DNA from: ZLKRG44 sp964555705
GTDB lineage: Bacteria > Planctomycetota > Phycisphaerae > Phycisphaerales > SM1A02
Assembly (NCBI GenBank): GCA_964555705.1
Contig: CAZKTN010000011.1
Location: 1 to 64,000 of the forward strand
Direction: 5' to 3'
Length of the DNA: 64,000 nt
Shown here: piece after piece, positions 26,017 through 33,231 of the stretch
Layout of the letters: the number at the start of each line of letters is the position of its first letter
Numbering within the stretch: the first letter of the stretch is position 1
Program-made: the position numbers and the translations under genes
The notes under the pieces: model-generated
Databases searched by the model: none
What the model was told of the DNA's origin: nothing
What the model saw: only the letters and a program-made list of their open reading frames with translations

Positions 26017-27891
26017 CTACGCGGCAATCGCGGGAGGGAGCGGCACCGCAAGACGCTCCGCGATCGCGCGCACAATCAGCCCCTCGTCATCTCGGACATT
26101 GCCGTCGTGAGTGGCCACCGTCACGCACGCCGACAGGAGACGGCCTCGCTCGCTTGGCTTCAGGCCATCAAGCGAGTCGAGCGCTGCAGACAGCGCATCG
26201 AGCGAACGCTGCGACTCATCGGGGAGGCGGCCCGGCACGATGCCGAGTGCCGCGAGTCCGGCGGCGAGCGCCTGCTCCGCGGCGTGAGCGTCACTGCCGG
26301 CGGTGCACGCCACCAGGCCAAGGAGCGCCACCACCTGAGGCTGCCTCAACTTCAGTGTCGCGCGATCGGGCGCTGGCCGCGTCGACTCCGCCCGGAAGCG
26401 GTCCTCGACCCGGCTCCGCAGCATCTGCGCGACCGTCCACTCGTAGAGGTCGATGCGCGAGTCGATGCGCATGACGCGTGCAACGATGCCCCTGAACGAC
26501 TGGTACTCGGCAAGCGGCAGCGTGCCTAGCGCGCCGCACGCGACCTCGACGAGCGCAAGTCGCTGGCGCCTCGGAAGGCTGCGCATTGCCGGCAGCATCT
26601 CGCGGCACTCGTCGGCGGCAGCTGGATCGCCCGAGCGGATCGCGTCGATCCTGGCATCGGCACCGCCGTCGGCGCCTGCCGCAAGCGACGCGTACACCAC
26701 CGCTCGAGCGCCCATCGGGTCATGCGCCGCGGCGCGCAGGAGACTGGGCGTCCGCTCAAGCGCATCGTGCGCGGCATCGAGGTGCGCACGGTCGATCGAT
26801 CCGATGCCCGCAAGGGCCTGCGCGATGCCTGCAGCCGCCGCACCCGCAGGTACCGATGGCAGAGGCGCGCTCGATGCGCCACGCCCTGCACGTGCCGCCG
26901 CAGCTGGCGAGGGCCTGGCTGGCGACTCAGGCAGCGCGCCTCCGGCCATCATCTCGATGCGCTTGATGCGTTCGCTCAGCGGTGGGTGGCTTGCGAGCCA
27001 TGTCCTCACGCCTTCGGTGAAGAAGAAGTGGTTGAACTGGCTTGCCTGCGGGATCGCCAGCGTCGGCTCATGGAGCCGCGAGATCTTGCGCAGTGCGCCC
27101 GCGATGCCCGCGGGGTTGCGCGTGTACTGCACGGCCGTCGCGTCGGCGAGGAACTCGCGCTGCCTGCTGATCGCGGCCTGCATCAGACGGCCGAAGAAGG
27201 TCCCGATGGCGCCGATCGCGGCGAGCGCGAGGCCGAACATCGCGATTCCGGCCGCGCCGTTGTTCTTGCGTCCGCCGCCACGCGGCGCCGACCGCAGCAG
27301 GAAGTAGCCAACGTAGCCCAGCGCCACCATGCCGAAGATCGCGGCCACCGCGCGCAGGTTGATGCGCATGTCGCCGTGGAACACGTGGCTGAACTCATGG
27401 GCCATCACGCCTTCAAGCTCGTCCCTGCTGAGCTGCTCGATCGCACCTGTCGTGATGCCGAGCGCCGCATCGCGGATCGACGTGCCGGCCGCGAACGCGT
27501 TGATCGACGGATCCCGGATCAGGTAGACGGGCGGCACCGGCATTCCGCTGGCGATCGCCATCTCCTCGACGACGTTCATCACCTTTCGCTCGTTGGGGTC
27601 GCGCGTCGAGGGATAGATGCGCACGCCGCCAAGCGCCTCGGCCACCTTCGATCCGTGTCCCCCGAGCGTCACGTACTTCCACATGGCGGGAAGGACGGTG
27701 ATCCCTCCGATCACCAGAAGGGTGCCGCCGATCACGGCGGGGTCCATCATGACCTTGCTGTCGCCCTGAAGCAGGATGGCCGTCGACAGCCACGCGACCG
27801 CAAAGAGCGTGAGCATGCCCATCGCGAAGAAGATGCCGAGCACCCACGTCCTCGACTGCGCCTTGTCCTGCTGCTCGAAGAAGGATGCCAT
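26017..27891 (-). CDS. M48 (HtpX-like) membrane metalloprotease with C-terminal extension
   Basis: 624 residues. Two N-terminal membrane helices (about 16-42 and 52-70) are followed by the protease domain with the zinc motif HEFSH at 165-169, two further helices, and the downstream QREFLADATAVQYTRNP element that supplies the third ligand. SHPPLSERIKRIE closes the catalytic unit at about residue 310. Another 300 residues follow, mostly helical, ending in a TerB-like stretch (CVTVATHDGNVRDDEG). Such fusions pair with LemA in many bacteria. ATG 27891 has a GGGAG ribosome binding site. Encoded 39 nt after lemA. Confidence 0.93.
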   Translation of the reverse strand: MASFFEQQDKAQSRTWVLGIFFAMGMLTLFAVAWLSTAILLQGDSKVMMDPAVIGGTLLVIGGITVLPAMWKYVTLGGHGSKVAEALGGVRIYPSTRDPNERKVMNVVEEMAIASGMPVPPVYLIRDPSINAFAAGTSIRDAALGITTGAIEQLSRDELEGVMAHEFSHVFHGDMRINLRAVAAIFGMVALGYVGYFLLRSAPRGGGRKNNGAAGIAMFGLALAAIGAIGTFFGRLMQAAISRQREFLADATAVQYTRNPAGIAGALRKISRLHEPTLAIPQASQFNHFFFTEGVRTWLASHPPLSERIKRIEMMAGGALPESPARPSPAAAARAGRGASSAPLPSVPAGAAAAGIAQALAGIGSIDRAHLDAAHDALERTPSLLRAAAHDPMGARAVVYASLAAGADGGADARIDAIRSGDPAAADECREMLPAMRSLPRRQRLALVEVACGALGTLPLAEYQSFRGIVARVMRIDSRIDLYEWTVAQMLRSRVEDRFRAESTRPAPDRATLKLRQPQVVALLGLVACTAGSDAHAAEQALAAGLAALGIVPGRLPDESQRSLDALSAALDSLDGLKPSERGRLLSACVTVATHDGNVRDDEGLIVRAIAERLAVPLPPAIAA

Positions 27892-27930
27892 GGACACGCT
27901 CCCGGTTGCGCTACATGCCCCGCGCCGCGG

Positions 27931-28539
27931 TCATCGCCTGGCGTCGCCCGCGAAGGACACGTTCGGCACCGCACGCGCGGACGCGTCGGCCTCGAAGAGG
28001 GCCATCGACGCAAATCCGAACATGCGCGCCACCAGGTTTGAGGGGAAGACGCTTATCGAGGTGTTCAGCCGCATCACGGCGTCGTTGTAGGCCTGCCGCG
28101 CGAAGGCGATCCTGTTCTCGGTGGACACAAGCTCCTCCTGCAGCGCAAGCATGTTCTGGCCCGCCTTCAGCTCGGGGTATGCCTCGATGCTCACGGTGAG
28201 CCGCGCGAGCAGCGAGTCGAGCATGCCCGATGCGTTGGCCGCCGCATGCAGCGCGGCCACGTTGCCAGGGTCGCCTCCGAGGGTCTTGAGCGCCGAGAGC
28301 GCCGCGGCGCGCGCGCGCGTCACGCCCTCGATCGTCTCGCGCTCGTGCACCATGTAGCCGCGCACGGCCTCGACGAGGTTGGGCACGAGGTCGCACCTGC
28401 GCTTGAGCTGCACGTCGATCTGGCTGAACCCGTTCTGTGCGCGCACCCTCGCGGTGACAAGGCCGTTGTACGTCACGACGATCCACAGCACAGGAACCGC
28501 GACGACAACAAGCCCAGCAATCAGGATCGCCCAGAGCAC
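27931..28539 (-). CDS. lemA: LemA family protein
   Basis: 202 residues. One N-terminal membrane helix (LIAGLVVVAVPVLWIVVTY) is followed by a helical bundle with the family block YNGLVTARVRAQNGFSQIDV, then RCDLVPNLVEAVRGY, and ends with the typical NTSISVFPSNLVARMFGF. LemA proteins are envelope-associated and commonly encoded with M48/HtpX proteases, as here. The start is GTG 28539, with TACCAT 6 nt upstream. Confidence 0.95.
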   Translation of the reverse strand: MLWAILIAGLVVVAVPVLWIVVTYNGLVTARVRAQNGFSQIDVQLKRRCDLVPNLVEAVRGYMVHERETIEGVTRARAAALSALKTLGGDPGNVAALHAAANASGMLDSLLARLTVSIEAYPELKAGQNMLALQEELVSTENRIAFARQAYNDAVMRLNTSISVFPSNLVARMFGFASMALFEADASARAVPNVSFAGDARR

Positions 28540-28545
28540 GGCTCG

Positions 28546-28551
28546 ATGGTA
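28546..28551 (-). promoter_or_regulatory. Putative -10 box of lemA
   Basis: TACCAT on the minus strand, 6 nt before the GTG at 28539. Confidence 0.5.
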
Positions 28552-28559
28552 TGGCGCAG

Positions 28560-28565
28560 TACCCT
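28560..28565 (+). promoter_or_regulatory. Putative -10 box of the helicase gene
   Basis: TACCCT, 6 nt before the GTG at 28572; only 8 nt separate it from the divergent lemA box. Confidence 0.45.
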
Positions 28566-28571
28566 TCCGGC

Positions 28572-30101
28572 GTGAGTGACTCGCGATTCGCCGCCGTCGG
28601 ACTGCCGGACCTTCTCGTGCGCACGCTGGCGGCGTGCCGCTTCACGGAGCCGACGGATGTGCAGGCAGAGGCGATCCCCGCAGCACTCGGGGGAAGCGAC
28701 ATGCTCATGCTTGCGCCGACCGGCTCCGGAAAGACGCTGGCATTCGCGCTGCCGGTGCTCGCCGACCTGCTCGCTGACCGGCCGCGGGTGAAGCGTGTCC
28801 GGAAGGGATCGCGGCGAGCGCCCGCCGATGCCGCGCCGCGCCGCGTCGATCCCGCAACCCGGCTTCGCGCGATCGTCCTGAGCCCCACGCGCGAGCTCGC
28901 GCAGCAGGTGGCGCGCGACATCGGAGACGTGATCCGGGGCACGGTGCTCCGCACGGCGGCGGTGTACGGCAAGAGCCCGATAGAGCCGCAGCGCGCGGCA
29001 GTGATGGCGGGTGTCGATGTGGTCGTCGGCACGCCGGGCCGGCTGCGGGAGCTGCTCGACGAGGGCGCGATCACGTTCGCGCACGTGCGGCATGTCGTGG
29101 TCGACGAGGCGGACCGAATGGTCGACATGGGATTCCTCCCGCAGGTCCAGGACATCATGGCGCTTGTGCCCGAAGGCCGCCGCGTCATCTGCGCGAGCGC
29201 CACGCTGCCCGACCGCATCGCCAACCTGGTCACCGGACTCATGCGCGACCAGGTGGAGGTCGGCGTAGGGAAGCGCAACGCGCCGGCGAGCGACCGCCAC
29301 AGCCGCTACGTCGTGAAGGATGCGGACAAGGTGGCGCTTCTGCTGGCGCTCGTGAAGGGACGGCACAAGCGCGGCGTCGCCGTCTACGCGCGCACTCGGC
29401 GCCGCGTGGGATGGGTCGGGGAGGCGCTGCGCAGGCATGGCATCTCTGTGGCGATGCTGCACGGCGACCGCTCGCAGCGCCAGCGCGACCTTGCGCTCAA
29501 GTCGTTCGCCGATGGCGACGCCGAGGTGCTTGTGGCCACCGATGTCGCCGCACGCGGCCTGCATGTGCCGCGCATCCGCACCGTCATCAACTACGACGTG
29601 CCGCTGATGCCTGAGGATTTCGTGCACCGCGTCGGGCGTGCCGGGCATGGTGGCGGCGCCGCCGAGAGCCACACCTTCGTTGGCGAGGACGAGCGCGAGG
29701 CGTGGAACCGTGTGCGCGGTCTTGTGCCAGGCGAGATCGCGAGCGCCGTACTTCCCGACCTCACGCCATGGGGACGGTCGCCGGTTCGCGGTCCTGGCGA
29801 TGCGGCGACTCCAGCTTCAGCGGGCTCGCCAGCCGCGCGACGGGGCGCCGTCGGCAGCGGCAGCCGCCGCCAGCGCGGTATCCGCGGCAAGGCGGTGGGC
29901 ATGGGAACCGGCAAGGACAAGGAGCGCGGTGAAGGCACAGGCAAGGCCCGTCGCTCGGGCAAGCGGCCATCGCGCGGCGCGCGCGGCACGGGAGCCAACA
30001 CAGCGACCGGCGAAGGCACGTCCTTCCGAGGACTCGAGCGTCGTGCGCCAATCCAGCCCGGCACTGCCGTGGGCCGCGGCGTGCGGACCGCGGGCCGATG
30101 A
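28572..30101 (+). CDS. DEAD-box ATP-dependent RNA helicase
   Basis: 509 residues. All core motifs are present: the Q-motif region (FTEPTDVQAEAIPAAL), Walker A APTGSGKT, PTRELAQQ, GTPGR, VVDEADRM (DEAD), SAT, and the C-lobe VATDVAARGLHVPRI and HRVGRAGHGG. The last 110 residues are a basic Gly/Arg/Ser-rich tail of the type that binds RNA non-specifically. An insertion rich in Arg/Lys follows motif I. The GTG start at 28572 is preferred because of its upstream TACCCT box; ATG 28551 is an alternative. The RhlE/CsdA type is likely, but the exact subfamily cannot be told. Confidence 0.93.
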   Translation: MSDSRFAAVGLPDLLVRTLAACRFTEPTDVQAEAIPAALGGSDMLMLAPTGSGKTLAFALPVLADLLADRPRVKRVRKGSRRAPADAAPRRVDPATRLRAIVLSPTRELAQQVARDIGDVIRGTVLRTAAVYGKSPIEPQRAAVMAGVDVVVGTPGRLRELLDEGAITFAHVRHVVVDEADRMVDMGFLPQVQDIMALVPEGRRVICASATLPDRIANLVTGLMRDQVEVGVGKRNAPASDRHSRYVVKDADKVALLLALVKGRHKRGVAVYARTRRRVGWVGEALRRHGISVAMLHGDRSQRQRDLALKSFADGDAEVLVATDVAARGLHVPRIRTVINYDVPLMPEDFVHRVGRAGHGGGAAESHTFVGEDEREAWNRVRGLVPGEIASAVLPDLTPWGRSPVRGPGDAATPASAGSPAARRGAVGSGSRRQRGIRGKAVGMGTGKDKERGEGTGKARRSGKRPSRGARGTGANTATGEGTSFRGLERRAPIQPGTAVGRGVRTAGR

Positions 30102-30661
30102 GCTGGGGTGCCGTCGCCCTCTCTGTTGCGCTCGGACTCATGACGAGCCTCGCCGTGCCGGGCGCATGCGTTGCGCTCGACCTCGATCCGGCGACCGCAC
30201 GTCGCGACATCTCGAGTGCAGAGGGATCCCTCTTCGTGGTGGGTCGTGCACACCTTCCGGGGCTCGCGTGGGTCAGCATCTGCCGCGAGGCTGGTCTCGT
30301 GAACGACGCCCCGATCGCAGCGCCAGATGCGGTGCGCGCGGCAGCGCACGTCGGATGGCCAGCTGGCGATGAGGTCACGGGAATGCTGTCGGCGGGATGG
30401 CCGTGGCCGTTCATCGACCTCACATGGGTTCGGCGCGCGCGTGACGACTTCCCCGGCGATCCCCGCGACAACCTGATGGAGTCGGGCAACCTCTCCGATG
30501 CGATCCGCCGCGCCGTGAGCCGCACCCCCGAGCCGCAGGTGGACCTCTCGTGGCCATCGCTCGCCGCAAGCGCGATCACGCTCGCGGTGCCATGGTGGAT
30601 CGCGCTCAGACTGGCAGCGCGGGCACGACGATCCGCACCAGCACAAACAGCGCGACCGTGA
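30098..30661 (+). CDS. Small membrane protein of unknown function
   Basis: 187 residues, family not recognised. An N-terminal hydrophobic segment (VALSVALGLMTSLAVPGACVAL) and a C-terminal one (LAASAITLAVPWWIALRLAAR) flank a soluble middle part rich in Trp and Pro. The ATG overlaps the helicase stop (ATGA), so it is translationally coupled. Its 3' end overlaps the convergent small membrane gene by 56 nt. Confidence 0.65.
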   Translation: MSWGAVALSVALGLMTSLAVPGACVALDLDPATARRDISSAEGSLFVVGRAHLPGLAWVSICREAGLVNDAPIAAPDAVRAAAHVGWPAGDEVTGMLSAGWPWPFIDLTWVRRARDDFPGDPRDNLMESGNLSDAIRRAVSRTPEPQVDLSWPSLAASAITLAVPWWIALRLAARARRSAPAQTARP

Positions 30662-30860
30662 GCGCAACCATGATCAGCATCACGCGCAGGCTGAACCACG
30701 CCACCTGGCCCCAGAACCCCTCGACACTCGCGGCGCGAATCGACTTGTAGGCGATGGAGATGCCCACAATGAGGGGCAGGGACAGCAGCCACCATGCGTT
30801 CCCGATGCCTCGGATCGGCTCCAGGAATGGAATCCAGGCGATCAAGGGCAGCCCCGTCAT
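30606..30860 (-). CDS. Small two-helix membrane protein
   Basis: 84 residues with two clear membrane helices: AWWLLSLPLIVGISIAY and VMLIMVALTVALFVLVRIVV. Family not recognised. The ATG at 30860 overlaps the upstream stop (ATGA), so it is probably made together with the upstream membrane protein. Confidence 0.7.
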   Translation of the reverse strand: MTGLPLIAWIPFLEPIRGIGNAWWLLSLPLIVGISIAYKSIRAASVEGFWGQVAWFSLRVMLIMVALTVALFVLVRIVVPALPV

Positions 30861-31342
30861 GGGGTCACCGCCGCCGGCCGGGCGATCGGAGGCTGGTACC
30901 TCGGGCGCACAAGCGCATCGAGCAGCACGACCACGTTCATGAGCCCAGCCATCGAGCAGTACAGGATGGCGATCTCGTGCACGCTGGTCACGCTGCGCAG
31001 CGAGCTCACGGCGCTTCCGGTGGAACGGGGCACCATTGACATTGGAGCATCGAGCATCTCGCCGACGGATCCGCTCTTGACCCAGGCGGTGTTGACCCAA
31101 TCTGCGGCGAAGGCCACCGGGCCCGCCCCCGCCTGGGCCATGAACCACAGGCCATTGTCCTTGCGGTCCACCACCCCAACGCCCCCAAGGAGAAGCCCAC
31201 CCAGGAAGAGCCCGAGGATGCCGACCATCGCGAACAGGCCACGCTGGACATGGCCAGTCCACATCTGACCCAGTCCAGGCACCAGCCATCCCATGATGGC
31301 CGCCACCCAGTTCAGGCCCTCGTCGTCGGTCACATCTGCCAC
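30857..31342 (-). CDS. Membrane protein of the planctomycete DUF6677 type (tentative)
   Basis: 161 residues. The N-terminal motif LNWVAAIMGWLVPGLGQMW is followed by a glycine-rich helix LGLFLGGLLLGGVG and, after a soluble loop, a C-terminal helix (IAILYCSMAGLMNVVVLLDAL). The P-G-L-G-Q-x-W opening recalls TM2/DUF6677-type proteins; the family assignment is from memory and not certain. GTG start 31342 with TAGTCT 7 nt upstream. The next gene overlaps its stop by 4 nt. Confidence 0.75.
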   Translation of the reverse strand: MADVTDDEGLNWVAAIMGWLVPGLGQMWTGHVQRGLFAMVGILGLFLGGLLLGGVGVVDRKDNGLWFMAQAGAGPVAFAADWVNTAWVKSGSVGEMLDAPMSMVPRSTGSAVSSLRSVTSVHEIAILYCSMAGLMNVVVLLDALVRPRYQPPIARPAAVTP

Positions 31343-31349
31343 GCGGCGA

Positions 31350-31355
31350 AGACTA
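31350..31355 (-). promoter_or_regulatory. Putative -10 box of the 31342 membrane-protein unit
   Basis: TAGTCT on the minus strand, 7 nt before the GTG at 31342. On the plus strand the overlapping TACAGT (31353-31358) could serve the 31407 gene. Confidence 0.5.
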
Positions 31356-31406
31356 CAGTAGGGGTGTCAGCCAACTTCCGGGCAACGACCAATTCAGGAG
31401 CACGCG

Positions 31407-31805
31407 ATGACAGGCAAGAACCCAACTGACGGCAATCCACCAATCGGCGAAGGCGGCGTCGTGGACCGTCGCTCAGGCCTCGATCGCCGTGCCCTGAGCG
31501 AGGCGTCCCCCACCAACCTTGAGCGCCGCCGCGGCCCCGGTCGACGACTGACCGACTTCATCCGCAGCGCGGAGGAGGGCGAGATGAGCCAGGAGCAGTT
31601 CCTGTTCCTGATGGCCATCGACGCCTTCAAGCGCGTCAACCAGAAGAGCTTCCCCTCGTGGACCGACGTGCTCGAGGTCATCCGCAAGCTTGGCTACAGG
31701 AAGACAATGCCCAGCGAGCTCAACCTGGGTTCTCGCGCCAAGGACTGGACCGAGAAGCCGGATGCCCCGGCAGGGGTCCACAAGCTCGCTCCCAAGGAGG
31801 AGTGA
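31407..31805 (+). CDS. Small conserved-looking protein of unknown function
   Basis: 132 residues, no recognised domain. The first 50 residues are basic and Arg-rich (VDRRSGLDRRALSEA, ERRRGPGRRLTDF), then a helical domain follows (EMSQEQFLFLMAIDAFKRVN, SWTDVLEVIRKLGYRKT). No signal peptide or membrane segment. A good AGGAG ribosome binding site lies 6 nt before the ATG, and the leader is about 45 nt if TACAGT at 31353-31358 is its -10. Convergent with ferredoxin. Confidence 0.75.
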   Translation: MTGKNPTDGNPPIGEGGVVDRRSGLDRRALSEASPTNLERRRGPGRRLTDFIRSAEEGEMSQEQFLFLMAIDAFKRVNQKSFPSWTDVLEVIRKLGYRKTMPSELNLGSRAKDWTEKPDAPAGVHKLAPKEE

Positions 31806-31814
31806 GCGCTCGGG

Positions 31815-32078
31815 TCACTTCTTCTTGAAGTGATCGGCGTTGATCTGGATGTACTTGGACCACTCGGCCGGCAGGTCGTCCTTCGGGAAGATCGCCTGGA
31901 CCGGGCACTCATCGACGCACAGGCCGCAGTCGATGCATGTGTCGGGGTCGATGTAGAGCTGGGTGGCCTCGGCATGGTCAGCCTCACCCTTGGTCGGGTG
32001 GATGCAGTCCACGGGGCACACTTCGACGCAGGAGGCGTCCTTCACGCCAATGCAAGGTTCAGCAATGATGTGGGGCAT
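31815..32078 (-). CDS. 7Fe-type ferredoxin
   Basis: 87 residues. The first cluster motif CIGVKDASCVEVCPVDC lacks the second Cys of an 8Fe ferredoxin (Val instead), so it should bind a 3Fe-4S cluster. The second motif, CIDCGLCVDECPV, binds 4Fe-4S. The tail LPAEWSKYIQINADHF matches the short 7Fe ferredoxins of Thermus and Deinococcus-like bacteria. Soluble electron carrier; partner enzyme not in the window. Confidence 0.95.
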   Translation of the reverse strand: MPHIIAEPCIGVKDASCVEVCPVDCIHPTKGEADHAEATQLYIDPDTCIDCGLCVDECPVQAIFPKDDLPAEWSKYIQINADHFKKK

Positions 32079-32089
32079 GGGTCGGCGGA

Positions 32090-32118
32090 ATCATATCGAG
32101 GCACATCTGGTCCAAAAG
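32090..32118 (-). promoter_or_regulatory. Candidate ferredoxin promoter
   Basis: On the minus strand, TATGAT (32090-32095) lies 11 nt before the ATG, and TTTGGA (32113-32118) lies 17 nt further up. The leader would be very short. Confidence 0.35.
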
Positions 32119-32120
32119 CG

Positions 32121-32153
32121 ACGGAAGCCGGCCTCAAGCCGGCTTCCGTCGTG
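32121..32153 (-). terminator. Strong hairpin terminator after the Lys-rich mini-gene
   Basis: A perfect 14-bp inverted repeat (arms 32121-32134 and 32140-32153) with a 5-nt loop. On the minus strand it is followed by CTTTTGG. It starts 22 nt after the stop of the mini-gene at 32176, as expected for an intrinsic terminator. Confidence 0.75.
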
Positions 32154-32175
32154 ATTGCTTGCGAGCGAGAGAGCC

Positions 32176-32250
32176 TTAGCGGCTCTTCTTTGCCGTCTTC
32201 TTGGCGGTCTTCTTCGCAGCCTTCTTCGCAGCCTTCTTCTTCTTGGCCAT
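32176..32250 (-). CDS. 24-residue Lys/Ala-rich mini-protein
   Basis: Encodes 24 residues: 12 Lys, 7 Ala, 2 Thr, 1 Ser, 1 Arg and Met, built from AAKK and TAKK repeats. This looks like a free-standing histone-H1-type tail (compare the AKKA repeats of bacterial Hc1/HU tails) and would bind nucleic acid or another acidic polymer. An AAGGGAG ribosome binding site lies about 7 nt before the ATG. A hairpin terminator follows 22 nt after the stop, and a 240-nt upstream region has inverted repeats. Expression signals flanking so small a frame argue that it is real. Codon use is AAG throughout apart from one AAA. Confidence 0.65.
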   Translation of the reverse strand: MAKKKKAAKKAAKKTAKKTAKKSR

Positions 32251-32288
32251 TGTGTGGCTCCCTTTCGAGTTACGCTTCCGTGTCGGAG

Positions 32289-32322
32289 TGAGAGGCTTCC
32301 CGCGTAACAAGGCTGCCTCTCA
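32289..32322 (-). repeat. Inverted repeat in the leader of the mini-gene
   Basis: TGAGAGGC (32289-32296) and GCCTCTCA (32315-32322) can pair across 18 nt in the presumed 5' leader of the mini-gene. Confidence 0.35.
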
Positions 32323-32356
32323 TTGCCATGTCGAGATTATCGACGGGCGAAGGAAC

Positions 32357-32404
32357 GGGACTTGAGGGAATGAGACTCGCTTTGAGCGTATTGTGTCAAG
32401 TCCC
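32357..32404. repeat. Inverted repeat overlapping a TTGACA box
   Basis: GGGACTTGA (32357-32365) and TCAAGTCCC (32396-32404) are perfect 9-bp arms 30 nt apart. The right arm overlaps the minus-strand TTGACA, so the pair could be an operator. Confidence 0.35.
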
Positions 32405-32490
32405 TCCCAAAAAATTTGAAGTCAAGGGTCGGTGATGGAGCACGTTGACATGTCCGCGCGCACGACATCCCCCATCATGCTGACACGCTC

Positions 32491-33231
32491 ATGATCAGGA
32501 TTCTCCTCAACGGTGCCGGCGGACGGATGGGTTCGCGCATCGAGTCGATGTGCGCAGACCCAGCACGGCAGTGCACGATCGCATGGCGCAGGTCGGGCTC
32601 GTCTGACCTCGATTCGGGCACCGCCTGCGATGTCGTCGTCGACTTCTCCTGCGATGCGGGCGCGCGCGAGGCGGTGGCCCTGGCCAGAGGTCGACGCGTG
32701 CCGCTTGTCTCGGGCACGACTGGACTTACGGATGGAACTCGGGCGCTGATGTGCGAGGCGTCGAGGGACATCGCGGTCCTCCACGCGCCCAACACCAGCC
32801 TTGGAGTGGCCGTGGCGCGCCGGCTTGCTGAGGCGATGGCCCGCGCCCTTCACGGGGCCGCCGGCTCGGAGTTCTCGCTCGAGATCGTCGAGACGCATCA
32901 CGTCCACAAGCGTGACGCACCCTCAGGCACGGCGCTCGCGCTGGCCGATGCGATTGACCGTGGCCTGGGCGCGGACGCCCGCACTCCGGCGCACCGCTTC
33001 GACCGGACGCGGATCACCTCAATCCGTCAGGGGGAAGTGGTCGGCGACCATGAGGTCAGGGCACGCGGACCTGGCGAGATCCTCAGCATCAACCATCACG
33101 CCGTGAGCCGCGACCTGTTCGCGCTCGGTGCGCTGCGCCTGGTCGCCTGGATGGTGAACCGGCCGCCAGGAATGCATACCGTGGACGACTGGCTCGACGA
33201 GCTCATGACCCCGACCACCCAAGGCACCTGA
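32491..33231 (+). CDS. dapB: 4-hydroxy-tetrahydrodipicolinate reductase
   Basis: Second committed step of the lysine/diaminopimelate pathway, NAD(P)H-dependent. 246 residues. The Rossmann motif GAGGRMG is at 8-14, VSGTTGL follows, and the catalytic HHVHKRDAPSGTAL is intact. NHHAVSRDLFALGAL near the C terminus matches the family. It is coupled to the following M16-like gene by a TGATG overlap; dapA is not adjacent. Its product feeds peptidoglycan synthesis. Confidence 0.95.
   Translation: MIRILLNGAGGRMGSRIESMCADPARQCTIAWRRSGSSDLDSGTACDVVVDFSCDAGAREAVALARGRRVPLVSGTTGLTDGTRALMCEASRDIAVLHAPNTSLGVAVARRLAEAMARALHGAAGSEFSLEIVETHHVHKRDAPSGTALALADAIDRGLGADARTPAHRFDRTRITSIRQGEVVGDHEVRARGPGEILSINHHAVSRDLFALGALRLVAWMVNRPPGMHTVDDWLDELMTPTTQGT

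Larger units (their letters stand above)
32251..32490. other. Intergenic region upstream of the mini-gene and dapB
   Basis: No gene seen. Less GC-rich than its neighbours, with an A/T run near 32410. On the minus strand, TTGACA (32394-32399) is a perfect -35 hexamer without a clear -10 at 17 nt. It also holds the inverted repeats listed separately. Confidence 0.5.
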
